DNA from: Cliona cf. orientalis | Lineage: Eukaryota; Porifera; Demospongiae; Clionaida; Clionaidae | Direction of reading: 5' to 3' | Assembly: GCA_963930775.1 (NCBI GenBank) | Contig: OZ005689.1 | Location: 19,367,775-19,431,774, forward strand | DNA length: 64,000 bases | Part shown: positions 34,361 to 45,399 of the stretch, piece by piece | How positions within the stretch are numbered: position 1 is the first letter of the stretch | Layout of the letters: every line of letters begins with the position of its first letter | Notes under the pieces: generated by a model | Seen by the model: only the letters and a program-made list of their open reading frames with translations | What the model was told of the DNA's origin: nothing | Databases searched by the model: none | Program-made: the position numbers and the translations under genes

Positions 34361-35342
34361 AGGAACAGACTTACCGATTATGCGCCAAGACGCAATGCAC
34401 GTGTGACCCCGGGCAGCCGAATTAATTGATTGGTAACGCCCTCAAGTGAGACTGTGTGACTAAAACTGGCTTTTCTGGCTAAGAAATGATGTGGGCCGGT
34501 GGCTTTTTATTATATTTTTTTTTTTGGGGCGTGGTTCATCACTAACCACGCCCAATTACAGCCGACCTCATGCAAAAAAAGTGACTGGTCTTAGTTAATC
34601 TATAGTGTCTTATAGCTTAGCCATCAAAGAAGCAGTTTTGAGAAGTCAGATGTCTGCCAGAGAGTGGCAAGGCTGATGCTCAAACACAGCTAGCCAACGA
34701 GATCGAGCGGTAAGCCTATTTTTAGCCGTTAATTTAATTACCACACCCACTTAATTAAAAAAAAGGCCCAGCAGTCAAAAAGTGATGCAGGCGGGCCTGA
34801 GAAACTAATTTTTTTTTTTTGCCTGGCCTTATAGCTGCCCAACAGTGAAAGTTCACTATAAGCAAGTTGTTACCAGGACAAAGGGCGATGCTATGGGACA
34901 AAGATTGCGATCGCACAACCTGCATTGAAGATACACCGGCAACCATTCGAACAGTAAGTACTAAATACAATTAGCATTTGTGACATAAAGCGATGGGTTT
35001 TGCTCTGAATTAAGCCTGTGCTAAGATAGATATTCTATATAAAACCATCGCCTAGTTGATGTAGACAAGCTAAGCGCTGAGAGTTAGCGCAATATAAAGT
35101 TTGAGCTGGTAGACAAATGTCGTTTCTTACCTTCAATTACACGTGTATGTACATAATGTACATGCATGTACATGTAGCAGAAAGAGTTCTATTTGATGAC
35201 CACCAGCTGTCTTGTACACTGTTAGTAGATGGCAATGGTACTTTGCATGTGTACGATGATTGAATGCTGCATGCATGTATCTGTATACTTGTATTGGTAA
35301 ATAATTAGGGAAGATGCCAGACATGCATGTGCCATGTGCCCG

Positions 35343-35373
<31 letters not shown>

Positions 35374-35547
35374 ACTCACCAACTGGGTCTTGAGTGCACC
35401 ACCTGTTACAGAAAGCATTATATGATGGGCTGAATGCGCATGTACCTTCCCCACATGCATGTATGAAGTTGGTAGTTAGAGAGCAGGTTTCTTTCTGCAG
35501 CTGCTATGATTGTGATATTTGTACATTCAAGGTACAGGAGCACATGA
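34361..35547. other. Non-coding stretch with (CA)n microsatellite
   Basis: Several poly-T and poly-A tracts, and a (CA)n run at about 35342-35373. No exon could be supported on either strand. Confidence 0.5.
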
Positions 35548-35553
35548 GGGTAT

Positions 35554-36027
35554 CATACATGCCAACCCAAGCTAACTAAAATGCAGGACACCAAATGGAA
35601 TTTTGCAGGATTTCTTTCAAAATTGCAGGACAATATAACAGTTGTGTGAATACATAATTGTACACATTGAACCCCCCACTAGCCACCGAGAAATCCGTCT
35701 GACAAATGTCACAGTGAGCATAAGAAATACCTCTCTTACTCTCACTCATATGGTACCGTTTCCAATCGGACTGCCACTTGCATGATCGCTTGGCCTTTTT
35801 ACTGGACGGACCAGATTCATCGCCTCCAGATAGAGACCGCCTCGACATACTTGGCTGCTACTTGTACAGTGTCTCTCACGTGTAACCACCACGCCTACGT
35901 GGCCACACCCCCACAGTGGTACCAGTCCAAAAATCCGTGACATTTCCCACTATTATTTCCGGGATTGCAGGACAACAGTCAAAATTGTGGGACAGTCCTG
36001 CAAAATCCGGGACGGTTGGCATGTATG
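35554..36027 (-). mobile_element. Non-autonomous hAT relic with 6-bp duplication
   Basis: CATACATGCCAACC and GGTTGGCATGTATG are the ends, flanked by GGGTAT on both sides (35548-35553 and 36028-36033). Subterminal TTGCAGGAC and GTCCTGCAA blocks are typical of hAT ends. It carries only the first exon of a transposase. Confidence 0.8.
35660..35848 (-). pseudogene. hAT transposase N-terminal exon (zinc finger fragment)
   Basis: MSRRSLSGGDESGPSSKKAK, then RSCKWQSDWKRYHMSESKRG and AHCDICQTDFSVASGGFNV: a basic nuclear-signal start followed by the first CxxC half of a BED/TTF-like DNA-binding finger. The second half (H-x-H/C) and the catalytic domain are absent. It lies within the hAT relic above. 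Confidence 0.6.
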
Positions 36028-36038
36028 GGGTATTATCC

Positions 36039-38371
36039 TTAGTATTCTCTATTTTTATGCCACGGGTAAAAACAGTCACTTTTGGTATCGCCATTGTGGC
36101 ACAGCCAGACACCACACTCATCACAAAACTATTGGGAGTTGGTCCGCTTGTTATGTTGAGAACAGCGAGTGCAACGCCCCCTTTTTGTCTTGCAAGGCCC
36201 TGACTCGCTTGGGACTGTGGTTGGGAAGTGCTGTAGCTGTAGTGGGACGATCGCACCACCACGACAATCAGACCGTCGCCGACTGCAGTAATCCCCAATC
36301 AGCTCCCTTGCAATTTGCAGACGGAACTCCCTGATCGTCTTGTATCTCGGGTTGGGGTGGAAGTTTTTGTACAGAATGAATGAGTTGGTGATAGTGATGT
36401 CAAGAAGGAAGTGATAAATATACTTGTAAAACTTCCGACTCTTGGTGCGGCAGCAGTAGTAGCCGCGCAACTGATCGCCGTAGTCAACTGCACCCATCCA
36501 CCTGTTGTAGAGGATGACACTCTCCGGGCAGGGAACTGGGACTCTGGAGCCATCCTTCTTACGTCTCAGTACAGTGCCTGTTGCTGATGGCTGGGAGTTG
36601 GTACTCATGACGGTCACTACCTTGTTGTCCATCCAAGCATGGGCCGTCACTTTCCCCTCTTGCACTGTCTTCGACTCGCCTCTTTTGAAAGGTACAGTAT
36701 ATTAGTAAAGTGTATAAGATAATGTTGGATATACAGAACCATACAATTTGCACTTGTGGTTTTATTGATAAATATCCATGGGAGTGCAAATGTTACGCTT
36801 TTGTGTATCTAACTTGTTCTATTGGTATTGGATATATTGTGCGCAAAGAGAGCAAAGAAGGGGGAACAATGGGATATTACGTATAGTTCATGAAGTATCG
36901 TACCTCTCCCTCAATCTATGAGCTTTTAGGGCTGGTGGAAAGCCTCTCCTATCTATCCTCGCTGTGCCACAACTGTAGATCCCATCCTCCTCTAGTTGCT
37001 CTAGCAGCTGCACACTGGTGAAGAACTTATCAAAGTACACATGGTGGTACTTGTGCTTGAGATCTTGAGTGAGTCTTCACCACGTGTGCGTCCAAACCCT
37101 ACCTGACGGTTCTCTTGTCTGCCTGTGTAAACTTGGAAACGGCTGAAGTAGCCGTTGGTACTATCCCCTAGTACCCACACTGTGATCCCACTCTTGATTG
37201 GCTTCATCGGCATGTACTGCTTCAAAGCAGTGCATCCTTGGAACTTTATCATGGCCTCGTCCACTGCAACATCCTTGGATGGGTCATAGAGCAAGCTAAA
37301 CTTGCTGCTTAGGTGGTCAACCAAGGGGCGTACTTTGCCTAGCCTATCATGCATGGGATATCCTCGAGGTGCGAGGTCTTTGTTGTTGACGAAGTGCAGG
37401 TACCAGGAGATTTCCTGGAAACGCCAGCGAGGGATCCTGTTAGAGATGGGGGAGTAATGTAGGAGAGGGTCCTTGCTCCAGTAGTCAACAATCGATGGTA
37501 ATCAATTGATCCTCATCAAGGTCGAGAAGCCGATAAAGGCTTTTAGCTCCTCCCTGGTAATCTTGGTCCATGAGCTATATCGAATGTCACCCATTACCTG
37601 CTTGGCATAGTGGTTGGTCTCGTCCACTATCTTTTGTTGCAGGTCAGCCGTGAAGAACAGTTCAAACACTTCCAATGGGGAGTCGGGGATGGCTTACAGT
37701 TGGTCCAACGCGAGTGGTAAACGAATGGATAGTTACTGGAGCAAGCTGTTCAGACCATGACTGTGGAAGTTGAGCTACCATTCAGGAAAAATAAGGTAAG
37801 TATATGTTTGCTGTACAATTGACATTTTACCTGGTGTTTGTTGGGGCTTGGAGTTTGTTGACTACCAGGGAGAGAGCTGAGAGCAGTTGGAGATGAGGGA
37901 GAAGTGGGAGGGTCTGGACTCAAGTGTGGAGAGAGAGAGTGCCCAGGTAAAGTGGGAGGGTCTGCACTCGAGTGCGGAGAGAAAGAGTACCCGGGAGAAG
38001 TGGGAGGGTCTGGACTTGAGTGCGGAGAGAGAGAGAGTACCCGGGAGAAGTGAGTCTGGACTCAAGTGCCCGGGAGAAGTGGGAGGGTCTACTCTCAGAT
38101 GTTGAGAGGAAGAAGAGAGTGGGGTCAGTAGATCTGTGGTCTATTTTTACAAGGGTGTATTATGTATGATAAGGGAGTATCTATACTTTCAAGCAATCAA
38201 ACCTTGAGCCCCAATAGCGTCTATTGCACTGTCAGTATCATCCTCATCCACCTCCAGATCCGAGAACTCGTCATCACTGCCCTCCATCATTGGTTCATCA
38301 TTATCCAGTTCTTCGTCATCGGAGAGCACATCTTCCAGCACCTCCAAAGTGAGATGCAGCCTCTTAGTCAT
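36039..38371 (-). pseudogene. piggyBac-type transposase 2, near complete, broken
   Basis: An acidic N-terminus (LSDDEELDNDEPMMEGSDDE) starts at 38371. An intron holds a minisatellite; the DDE-domain pieces follow between about 37700 and 36904 (HDRLGKVRPLVDHL, VAVDEAMIKFQG, LKQYMPMKPIKSG) with a frameshift near 37060. After a 222-nt intron (36903-36682) comes the last exon with AVDYGDQLRGYY, IARELIGDYC and a C-terminal cysteine-rich finger. In that finger a TAG at 36131-36129 stands where fragment 3 has Trp (TTWFC); beyond it the frame stays open through CDECGVWLCHNGDTKSDCF to TAA at 36039. piggyBac enzymes excise precisely at TTAA. Confidence 0.85.
37880..38105 (+). repeat. Minisatellite, unit about 50 bp
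   Basis: About four imperfect units containing GAGAAGTGGGAGGGTCTGGA and GAGAGAGAGAGTACCCGGGA. It lies in the first intron of piggyBac gene 2; ORFs on both strands across it are repeat-encoded. Confidence 0.85.
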
Positions 38372-39009
38372 GCTTGTATCTATTTTTAGGTAGCCAGATA
38401 GTTACGTGTTGCCTTAGTCAGCCCTCCGTAGTATCTAGTGTTCTTTTTGATACTTTTATTGCCTCAGGCAAGCTTCTGTAACTAGTACCTAGCTAGACAT
38501 AGTGCATGCAAGTGAAATTCACACCTCCAGAGGCCTGTGCTGCCTCTGTCAGCCTTCATCATAGTGTAGCCAGCTAATAGAGGGCTGCCTCAAGTCCATG
38601 CAGTGTTTCATAGCTAAATAATACTGTATTTATTGTATCTTGTTGAATAGTAGTATAATACATGCCAACTTTCAAGCATGCATTTACAGATCTTTGCAGG
38701 TAGGTTGAGGACAAGCAGCATCACAGTGCTAGAGTGCTGGATTACTCATGCGTAAACTAACACAATTATGAAGACCACAAGCATCCTAGCATATGCTCAG
38801 TATGCATGCCCATATATAGTAATGTATATATACAGCACACACATACGTACACTTGTACTATGCATACTATACATATATAGTGCCTTGCATTGCACACCAT
38901 GTACCACGCGGTGTTTTGGCGGTTCAGGCGGGCTGTAATTGGAAGCGGTACAGTTGTGGAACGGAGCTAATAGGTGGCAGAGAGTGATAGCATTTTAATT
39001 CAGGTTGAA

Positions 39010-40032
39010 ATGGAGTGGCCTCATGACCTCTACCAGGCACGGCAGTACAATTCACCCCGATCATCCTATGATAATATGTTCACTTTCAACACTGGACCCG
39101 CAATTCATATCGGCAGGAGTGGCTCTCTGGCTCAGTATCCACCCCCTGTAACTCAAAATGAAGAACGTGAGATGCAGCACGAGGGCTATTCTGATGCCAT
39201 TACCCCTCCAACTACCCCCTCTTCCTCTAAAGCTGTGTCAGTGAAAGTTATTAACCCTGACAAAAAGAGTGAGTCAAAGCTACTGATGTTGAGGAATGTA
39301 GACAGTAGCAAACTTGATTCACCACGTGAGCTCAAGCGCATGATTTTTGATCAATTTGGAGGAGAGATTGTACCGAGTAACTTGAGATTTGATGTTGGTT
39401 ATTATCGGGGCAATAACCGGGTGTGTTTGGTGAGTGTCAACGATATGGAAGATATGAATAAACTGCTTCGTTCAACTGATGGCCATGAAGTGACCCTATG
39501 GTGTATGGGATGCACAACAAAACAAAAAGGGAAACGTATGCATGCTACCAGTGATGTGGACTCGAACGATTCCAGTTCTGAGAATGAGCGTCCAGCTAAG
39601 AAATCTAAAAAGAAAAAGTCACGATATACAGAAAAGCTTGAGCGAGTAGATGAAACTGTTGATACTCTAAAATCGAAGCATGGTGTAGTATTCACGAATA
39701 TACAGTACCGAGTTTGGGCAGAAGCAATCGACAGTGGAAATCATGATAGCTTTGACTCTCCACCAAAAGGATCTTTTTTTAAAAGTCAGGGAAGGAAATC
39801 CAAGTCAACAGTCTCAACTGCTGGATCGCAATCAACATCAACATCAACTGAGTCTGAGAGCACTCCCGAGAGCACCCTCAGCTTGAACCCACAAAAAGCT
39901 GCTCAGTTGAAGTCGACATATATACAACAGATTAAAGAGTTACACACGCTACAAGAATTGGGAGCAATTACTGGAGATCACTTTACTAAACAGCGGGATA
40001 TTCTACTTGAACAAATGACAAAAATGCAGTAA
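39010..40032 (+). CDS. Passenger protein of the Tc1/mariner element (340 aa)
   Basis: The frame is open from just after TAG at 38971; the first ATG is 39010. The protein starts MEWPHDLYQARQYNSPRSSY. A central region of about 80 residues (AVSVKVINPDKKSE, FDQFGGEIVPSNLRFDVGYY, LWCMG) resembles a ubiquitin-like/PB1-type fold by pattern only. A Lys-rich nuclear-signal stretch (RPAKKSKKKKSRY) follows, then QYRVWAEAIDSG, a Ser/Thr-rich linker and a C-terminal helix (LHTLQELGAITGDHF). It is intact while the transposase next to it is not. Both genes lie between one pair of inverted repeats, so it travels with the element. Function unknown; DNA binding or an accessory to transposition is a guess. Confidence 0.8.
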   Translation: MEWPHDLYQARQYNSPRSSYDNMFTFNTGPAIHIGRSGSLAQYPPPVTQNEEREMQHEGYSDAITPPTTPSSSKAVSVKVINPDKKSESKLLMLRNVDSSKLDSPRELKRMIFDQFGGEIVPSNLRFDVGYYRGNNRVCLVSVNDMEDMNKLLRSTDGHEVTLWCMGCTTKQKGKRMHATSDVDSNDSSSENERPAKKSKKKKSRYTEKLERVDETVDTLKSKHGVVFTNIQYRVWAEAIDSGNHDSFDSPPKGSFFKSQGRKSKSTVSTAGSQSTSTSTESESTPESTLSLNPQKAAQLKSTYIQQIKELHTLQELGAITGDHFTKQRDILLEQMTKMQ

Positions 40033-40072
40033 GACTACCTAGCTATTAATGTGTACTGTTAGTTACTCTTGA

Positions 40073-41611
40073 TTACTCCATGTATCCAGCATTCTTTATG
40101 TAACTAATACAATTTTCTTTGGTAACTGATTGAAATGCTGATGATACAATTAGTCGAGGTGATTCTGTACATCGAAATGCAACCTGGTTTTCTCTTAAGT
40201 AAGCTTTTACTTTACTAAAGGCCTCTTCGATGGGGTTTAGGTCTGGGCTATAAGGGGGAAGAAAACGTACAAGAGCACCAGAAGCCGAAATGAGATCAAC
40301 CACTGTAGCTAAATGGTGTATTGATGCATTGTCAAAAACCATAATTGATCTGTGATTATTGCCATCAAATGGCTGAATAATATTCAGTAGGCATCTCTGG
40401 ATGAAGCGAAGAAATGTATCCCCATTCACTGAACCCTCCACTAGATACACATCCTCCATTCCTCTTGTGGTCAGTACACCTATTCCAGAAAGACGCTTTC
40501 CACCTACTGTGATCTGATGCTGCACTGGGGTCATTCCTCTCAAACCATACCCATATTGACGTACTGAATTGCGTCGCTCACTCCCAGTTTCATCAACAAA
40601 AACAAGCATGTGTGGATCAAAGGCATATCAAGAAGTTCATTGACATTCTAAATTCTATCACTATCTCACACTTCCACTGTCTATGGAGATTTGTATTAGG
40701 ATTGTATATTCTTGAACATAAATCTCTTACACTAAATTTTAAGCACTTCTGGAACCTACTATTGTATTCTATATGTCAATTCCTTCTCAAAAATACCAAA
40801 TATAAGTTTGAAGCACTTGCGCACTTCGGGCCGATTCCAAATTCGTATGCGCCATTCTCACTATTACATATATATATATGGGAATGGCAGAGGTCATGCA
40901 CTTTGGGCGGTTACTGCTCTAAATACATGAAACGAATGAAATTCTGGAACCTGCAGTCACTAACTAAAAGTGATTAGCTACCAATACAAGCAAAAATTGA
41001 ATCTAATGGACGTTCAGATTCCGGGCCGATTAACTTAGAAGTTGGCCGCATGGCGGCGACTATGTAGCCATAGAAGTTAGTAGAGAGGCTGCAGGTGAAG
41101 GCGCATTCCTACTATTTTACACCTCGTGCATCAAAGGTAAGTGTCATTCACACTTCAAAATGAAATGTCCACTTCTGGCTAAAACTTCTTGATATGCTTC
41201 CATTTCATTCATGTATTGTGCTCGTAGTATATCACACCTTCTGATAGCTACTTTTTTCATTTTTTGTCGTGTCAATCCTAAACGCTGTGCTGTTCTGCAT
41301 ATTGTTGAACAATCTACCCAGTTACCAGTCCTATCTTGAAGTTCCTGTTGAACTTCTCTTAAATATATCCCTGGACTGTCCAAGAAGAGCTGCAGAACAA
41401 TAAGCTCCTCTTGTTCACTTAACTTGCGCTCTGGTCCATGCTTGGTTTGAATTGATTTCACCTCACCAGTTGTTTTATACAAGTGTACAACTCTCTCTAC
41501 TGTGCTGTGCCCAATGTGGTTGTCCTTTGCCACATCCCTGATAGGCTTTCCTTGGAGACAGTGTTGAAATACAATTCTCCACCGGAAGTCCTCAGAGTAC
41601 TGCTTGGGCAT
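40073..41611 (-). pseudogene. Tc1/mariner (DD34E) transposase, interrupted
   Basis: The N-terminal half (ATG 41611 to about 41161) has the paired helix-turn-helix: FRWRIVFQHCLQGKPIRDVA, STVERVVHLYKTTG, LREVQQELQDR. The catalytic half (40609-40073) shows LVFVDETG, MVFDNASIHH and PPYSPDLNPIEEAF; 34 residues lie between the second Asp and the Glu, hence DD34E as in Tc1. Between the halves about 550 bp (40610-41160) with stops and no GT-AG boundaries interrupts a frame that would otherwise run from GHF directly into LVFVDETG. The enzyme cuts and pastes at TA. Without that insertion it would be about 330 aa, the normal Tc1 length. Confidence 0.88.
40610..41160. mobile_element. Unclassified insertion in the Tc1 transposase
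   Basis: AT-rich DNA of about 550 bp splits the transposase frame. Inverted termini were not obvious and the flanks share only AT. GT-AG intron borders are absent on the coding strand. Two GGGCCGATT phrases occur inside. Confidence 0.5.
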
Positions 41612-41865
41612 TGTGGTAAAAACAGGATGCTCGCTTTACTGGTTTCCAACAGTCACAGTTGTCTCAAGCGCCACTGGCAGTACATTCAAATGTTACGCAT
41701 GCGCATGAGTGTGGTATACTATGAATATTGTTGTCTATGATAGGGAAAGGCCAGCTGTGTATACTTACTTATAATTAAGTTATACAACACATCGTTCTGC
41801 ATGAGTAAACCAGCACTCTTGCTCCTTGCTACTGCTTGTCCTCAACCTACCTGCAAAGATCTGTA

Positions 41866-42272
41866 TTATGAAAAATTATTTAATAGTAAGTGCCTATAGT
41901 ACAGTACTCTACGCTTACCTTAGCGAGTATTGGAGACGCTGTCGAGCTCTTGCTCCTCTCGGAAGTAATCACGAATAAAGTAAGTCGCGTTGCAGCTGCC
42001 GCCAATTGGCGTATAATCGGTTAATGGGTAAGGGGTGGTTATGGTTAGGGGCTAAACAGCGAATCTAGGGATTTCCTGCAATCCTGGGTACAGGGAGATA
42101 ATCGCACTGGGCATGCGCAAAACATGCCTCATGGTACGTCGTACAGGACAGCATGCCATGCCACCGAAATAGTTTCTTCGTGTGTGTTATCGAGTTGAAT
42201 CCACCTTGTCACCGAGCTCTCGGGGTGTATTTTCGGAGTTGCACTAGCAAAAGTACTAATTCAGTGGCTAGC
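41866..42272. other. Upstream region of the gag-like gene; repeat motif
   Basis: 41998-42025 (CGCCAATTGGCGTATAATCG then GTTAATGG) matches the complement of the repeat end at 63632-63664. The rest is unrecognised and may include the promoter of the gene starting at 42273. Confidence 0.4.
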
Positions 42273-44159
42273 ATGAGTTCAGAGGAAGAAAAAAACTGCT
42301 ACAAAAGAAAGGGAAAGAAAGTCATCAGGGTTGTCATTGGCAGCAATGGAGGAGCTGGAGAGCCGGCTAGTGGCCAAAATACTCGTGAAACTCCCCCTGT
42401 AACGACCGAGGAGTATTCCCTCAAGGACGAAGGTACAGAAAAGGGATTAGCAAGTAAATAATTTATGGTGGTTGGGTAGACGGTATCACAGCGGCCTTTG
42501 TGGTGGTAGCAGCAGGTCGTGTCACCAAGGCCAAGCGGGTGGCTCAGGTCGGGATGGTCTGTCAGGATCCTTGTATGTCAGTAAGTAGGAGGTATAGTGT
42601 GGTAGGTCATACCACAGGGGCCATAGGTGTGGGGCCGTACAAAGGCATTGGGGTTAACTTAGGTTTTGCTGACAGTAAGTTTTTTTTTTTTTTACCGTAC
42701 AGTGTGGGTGTGTGGTAGGTCCACCTCAGAGGCAAGGGACCCCCATAGTAGGTCATGCTGTACAACGTGAACTGTGTGTAACTACTGTTAGGGGAGAGGG
42801 AGTATACATACCATACCAGTAAGTGGATACCATCGGGAGTGAGTGTAGCCAACGGCAGGCTGTGCAGTACTGGGGAGGTATGTTGGTGGTAGGTCATACC
42901 ATCTGGAGTGAGTGCAGCCAACGGCAGGTTATGCCTTACCGTGGAGGAGTATTGGTGGTAGGTCATACCATCTGAGTGAGTGCAGCCAATGGCAGGTTAT
43001 GCCGTACTGTGGAGGAGTGTTGGTGGTAGGTCATACCATCTGAGTGGCAGGTTATGCCGTACCGGGTGGTGGTAGGTCATACCATCCAGGTCCTCAAGCA
43101 CCCGGCATTTGGAGGGATAGGTTGGGAGAGAAGTGCTAAGTGTGGGGTTGTATGCTCGGCCCTCAACTGAGGTGCAGTTCCCACGGCCCACTGGGTGGTA
43201 TTCCACCTTACAGTACCTCTCATTGCTAGTAAGGGAGGGAGGGTGACTCTTCACTCGCTTCTTCTTACATATATTATGTCACAGTATCTTTGGGCACTGT
43301 ACCCGGTGATGGGGCCCTAAAAGGCTTACCGACATTCTCAGAAAAGGATGGAGCTGAGAAAAAGAAAACAGGAAAATCAAGCATGCAGCATAAGGATGAC
43401 GACCCTACAATGGCCAAGGTAGCCCAACAGGCCAATACTCTGATGTCCTTGCTTAATGCTAATGCAGAGTGGAATACACCATCAAAGACATCCAGAGTCT
43501 GGCTTGGTGAAGGTCTGGGCTCGATCCCCAAGCGAGTGCATGACTGGATGTTACGGTGGGAGTATGTGGACATGGCCGACTTCCTCCCCAGATCAGCTCT
43601 TGACCGGTCCTCCTCCGAGCTGGAGACTGAAAAACTTGTGGTGCTTCCAGGATTCGAGATGTCGCAGACCTGGAAGAAGACAGTAGCTAACATAGTGATG
43701 TGGGTCCAATGCTTTGCCAAGTATACCGCAGCAATGGCAAAGCACTTCCCAAACTGCATACCAGGATTCATGAGCCACATGCTGACGGTGATGAAAGCCT
43801 TTAGTGAGGCAGAGGAGCCAGCCTGGCGATTGTATGATGAGGCGTACCGGGAGAAAATGGCATCTACTGGGAACAGAGCCTGGCTGGGGATGGATGTGGC
43901 TCTCTATCAGGAGCTATGTGGGAGCAGGCCAAGGAGAAAAATGGTGGAGCCTGCATTGGATTCAAAAGGTCCTTCCAGATCACTGGGGAAAAAGCGCCCC
44001 TCGGGTGGTCAAAAGTCACTAGTCTGTTGGCAGTTCAACGATGGGGACTACAGTTTTGGAAAAGCGTGCAAATTCCCCCACGTGTGTGAGGTGTGTCGGG
44101 GTAACCACCCTAAGTACCGGTGCACAGGCTCCAGCTTTGGAAATTATTGCCGTGAATAA
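42273..44159 (+). CDS. Retroelement gag-like protein, two exons (DIRS-type?)
   Basis: Exon 1 is 42273-42432 (MSSEEEKNCYKRKGKKVIRV onward, 53 codons plus 1 nt); exon 2 is 43285-44159, joined in phase through GT at 42433 and AG at 43284, 344 aa in all. Mid-protein VHDWMLRWEYVDMADFLP is a block I associate with gag-like ORFs of DIRS-type retroelements. The C-terminus has VCWQFNDG...CKFPHVCEVC and a final GNHPKYRC: a CCCH-like finger whose second Cys position holds Tyr, then a CCHC-like knuckle. Gag would bind the element's RNA. No recombinase or RT follows; a pogo fragment does, so the element is truncated just past gag. The intron carries a minisatellite. Confidence 0.55.
42590..43085 (+). repeat. 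Minisatellite in the gag-gene intron
   Basis: Units of about 75-85 bp built on GGTGGTAGGTCATACCATCT, GAGTGCAGCCAACGGCAGGT and ACCGTGGAGGAG. Four to five imperfect copies, shortening toward the right. It lies wholly in the intron of the gag-like gene. Confidence 0.85.
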
Positions 44160-44490
44160 ACCAGCCAAAGACTTCTTGAAACGCAGATTTGAACAATGGT
44201 ACTCAGATGAGGTCACCAAGCAGCTAGTAGGAGTCGAGGATATAGAATCCGTAGAGGTGCAACCAGTTGACATATATTATGTTCTGCTGCAATGAAGGTG
44301 TCGATGGCAAAGTGGCTGGTAGAAATGGGGGAGTCCTTTCAGATAATCCACAAATTGGGGTCAATGGATTTAGGCATCCGGGCATCTCAGCTGCTCTGGA
44401 CCTAGACAGCTATGAATCGGATCAGGAAGAGGGAGAGCCGAGTTTGATGCAGATGAGGAGACTGTGATAGTCTCGAGTGATGGTGACTCA
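44150..44490 (+). pseudogene. pogo/Tigger-type transposase C-terminal fragment
   Basis: Directly after the gag frame the other reading frame gives IAVNKPAKDFLKRRFEQWYS and ESVEVQPVDI. A further shifted frame gives DNPQIGVNGFRHPGISAALD and an acidic end. VNKPxKDxLRxxxxxW and the NGFRxxGIxxALD close are patterns of DDE_1 (pogo/CENP-B-like) transposases. Only the last 90-100 residues remain, with a frameshift. The junction with gag lies within a few bases of 44150. Confidence 0.55.
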
Positions 44491-45129
44491 GATTAAGGAT
44501 GTATTTTCCTTTAAATGAGGAAGTAGGGGTTAAATATTGCAATACGTGAAAGTTTCCAACGTGCGATCGTTTGCGGACTGCAGGTATTTAAGGCGTGTGC
44601 CCAGGGCATGACCTCTGATCTCGCCGCCAAGATTCAAATTCGGCGAGTTTGCCACGGCTATATAGCCATTCTCTTACCACTGTGAAGCCCTCAATGCACT
44701 TTACATAGCATGTGCAGTACCATACAAGTGCACCAAACAATAGAAATTATTTTGACTGACAGTTTCGCAACAAAAAACCTAGCAAACAATGGCTTCACAG
44801 GCAAGTCTCAAGGTGAGCTAGCTGAATACCAACAAAACATAATAAACAATAACTAAATATCCATTAGGTTGAAGTATACTACACTACACTACAAGGAACA
44901 GCCTCCAAATGACTTTTTTGGAGGGGTTTAGAGTCTTGGTAGCCTCCTATCCAGGGATAGAGCTCTCATCCACGAGGTGTATCCCAGTCTACCAGTTCCT
45001 CCAGCTCTTCTGCTACTGGCCAAGTCACTGCTCCGACAGTAGAGAAGTCCAAGAAAGGTTATCCTGCAGTTACTAAACATTATCACCAATTTTCCAGAGC
45101 TCTATATATTACATTTAGTGGTAACTTAT

Positions 45130-45320
45130 CTTTATGGTTATGATCCTCCAGAGCTCGATGGACCGAATGCCTTGTCCATACTGCCATCTCTCCCGTGTGG
45201 TAGACCGACCACCTAGCTGGGTGAGGGGCTTACAGAAATAAGTGTAATCTTTTCAGGAGGTGCGTGGTCGATTTCCCAATCCACCCGGAGTCCCTTACAC
45301 CGACTTGCAACCATCGTCAC
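45130..45320 (+). pseudogene. Companion gene of the TTAA element, copy 2 remnant
   Basis: YDPPELDGPNAL and, 100 bp on, EVRGRFPNPPGVPYTDL match the ends of the companion gene of copy 1 (29470-29930). The central part between CxxC and the Cys-Val-Val block is deleted. Confidence 0.5.
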
Positions 45321-45399
45321 GCATCTAATATAGTCACCTTCAGATGTACATGTTTTATTAGGCAAACAGTTTCACACTTACATGTTGCTAGCTAGTTCA

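Larger units (their letters stand above)
38688..41863. mobile_element. Tc1/mariner element carrying a second gene
   Basis: CAGATCTTTGCAGGTAGGTT at the left and its exact complement at the right are the outer 30 bp of imperfect inverted repeats of about 70 bp. TA flanks each side (38686-38687 and 41864-41865). The 3176-bp interior holds a rightward 340-aa gene and a leftward DD34E transposase that converge at 40.03-40.07 kb. The transposase is interrupted by about 550 bp. Confidence 0.92.

Noticed and set aside
35876-36298. 140-codon minus-strand ORF near the piggyBac 2 end
   Set aside because: It is a shifted reading of the piggyBac C-terminal finger continuing into the hAT relic.
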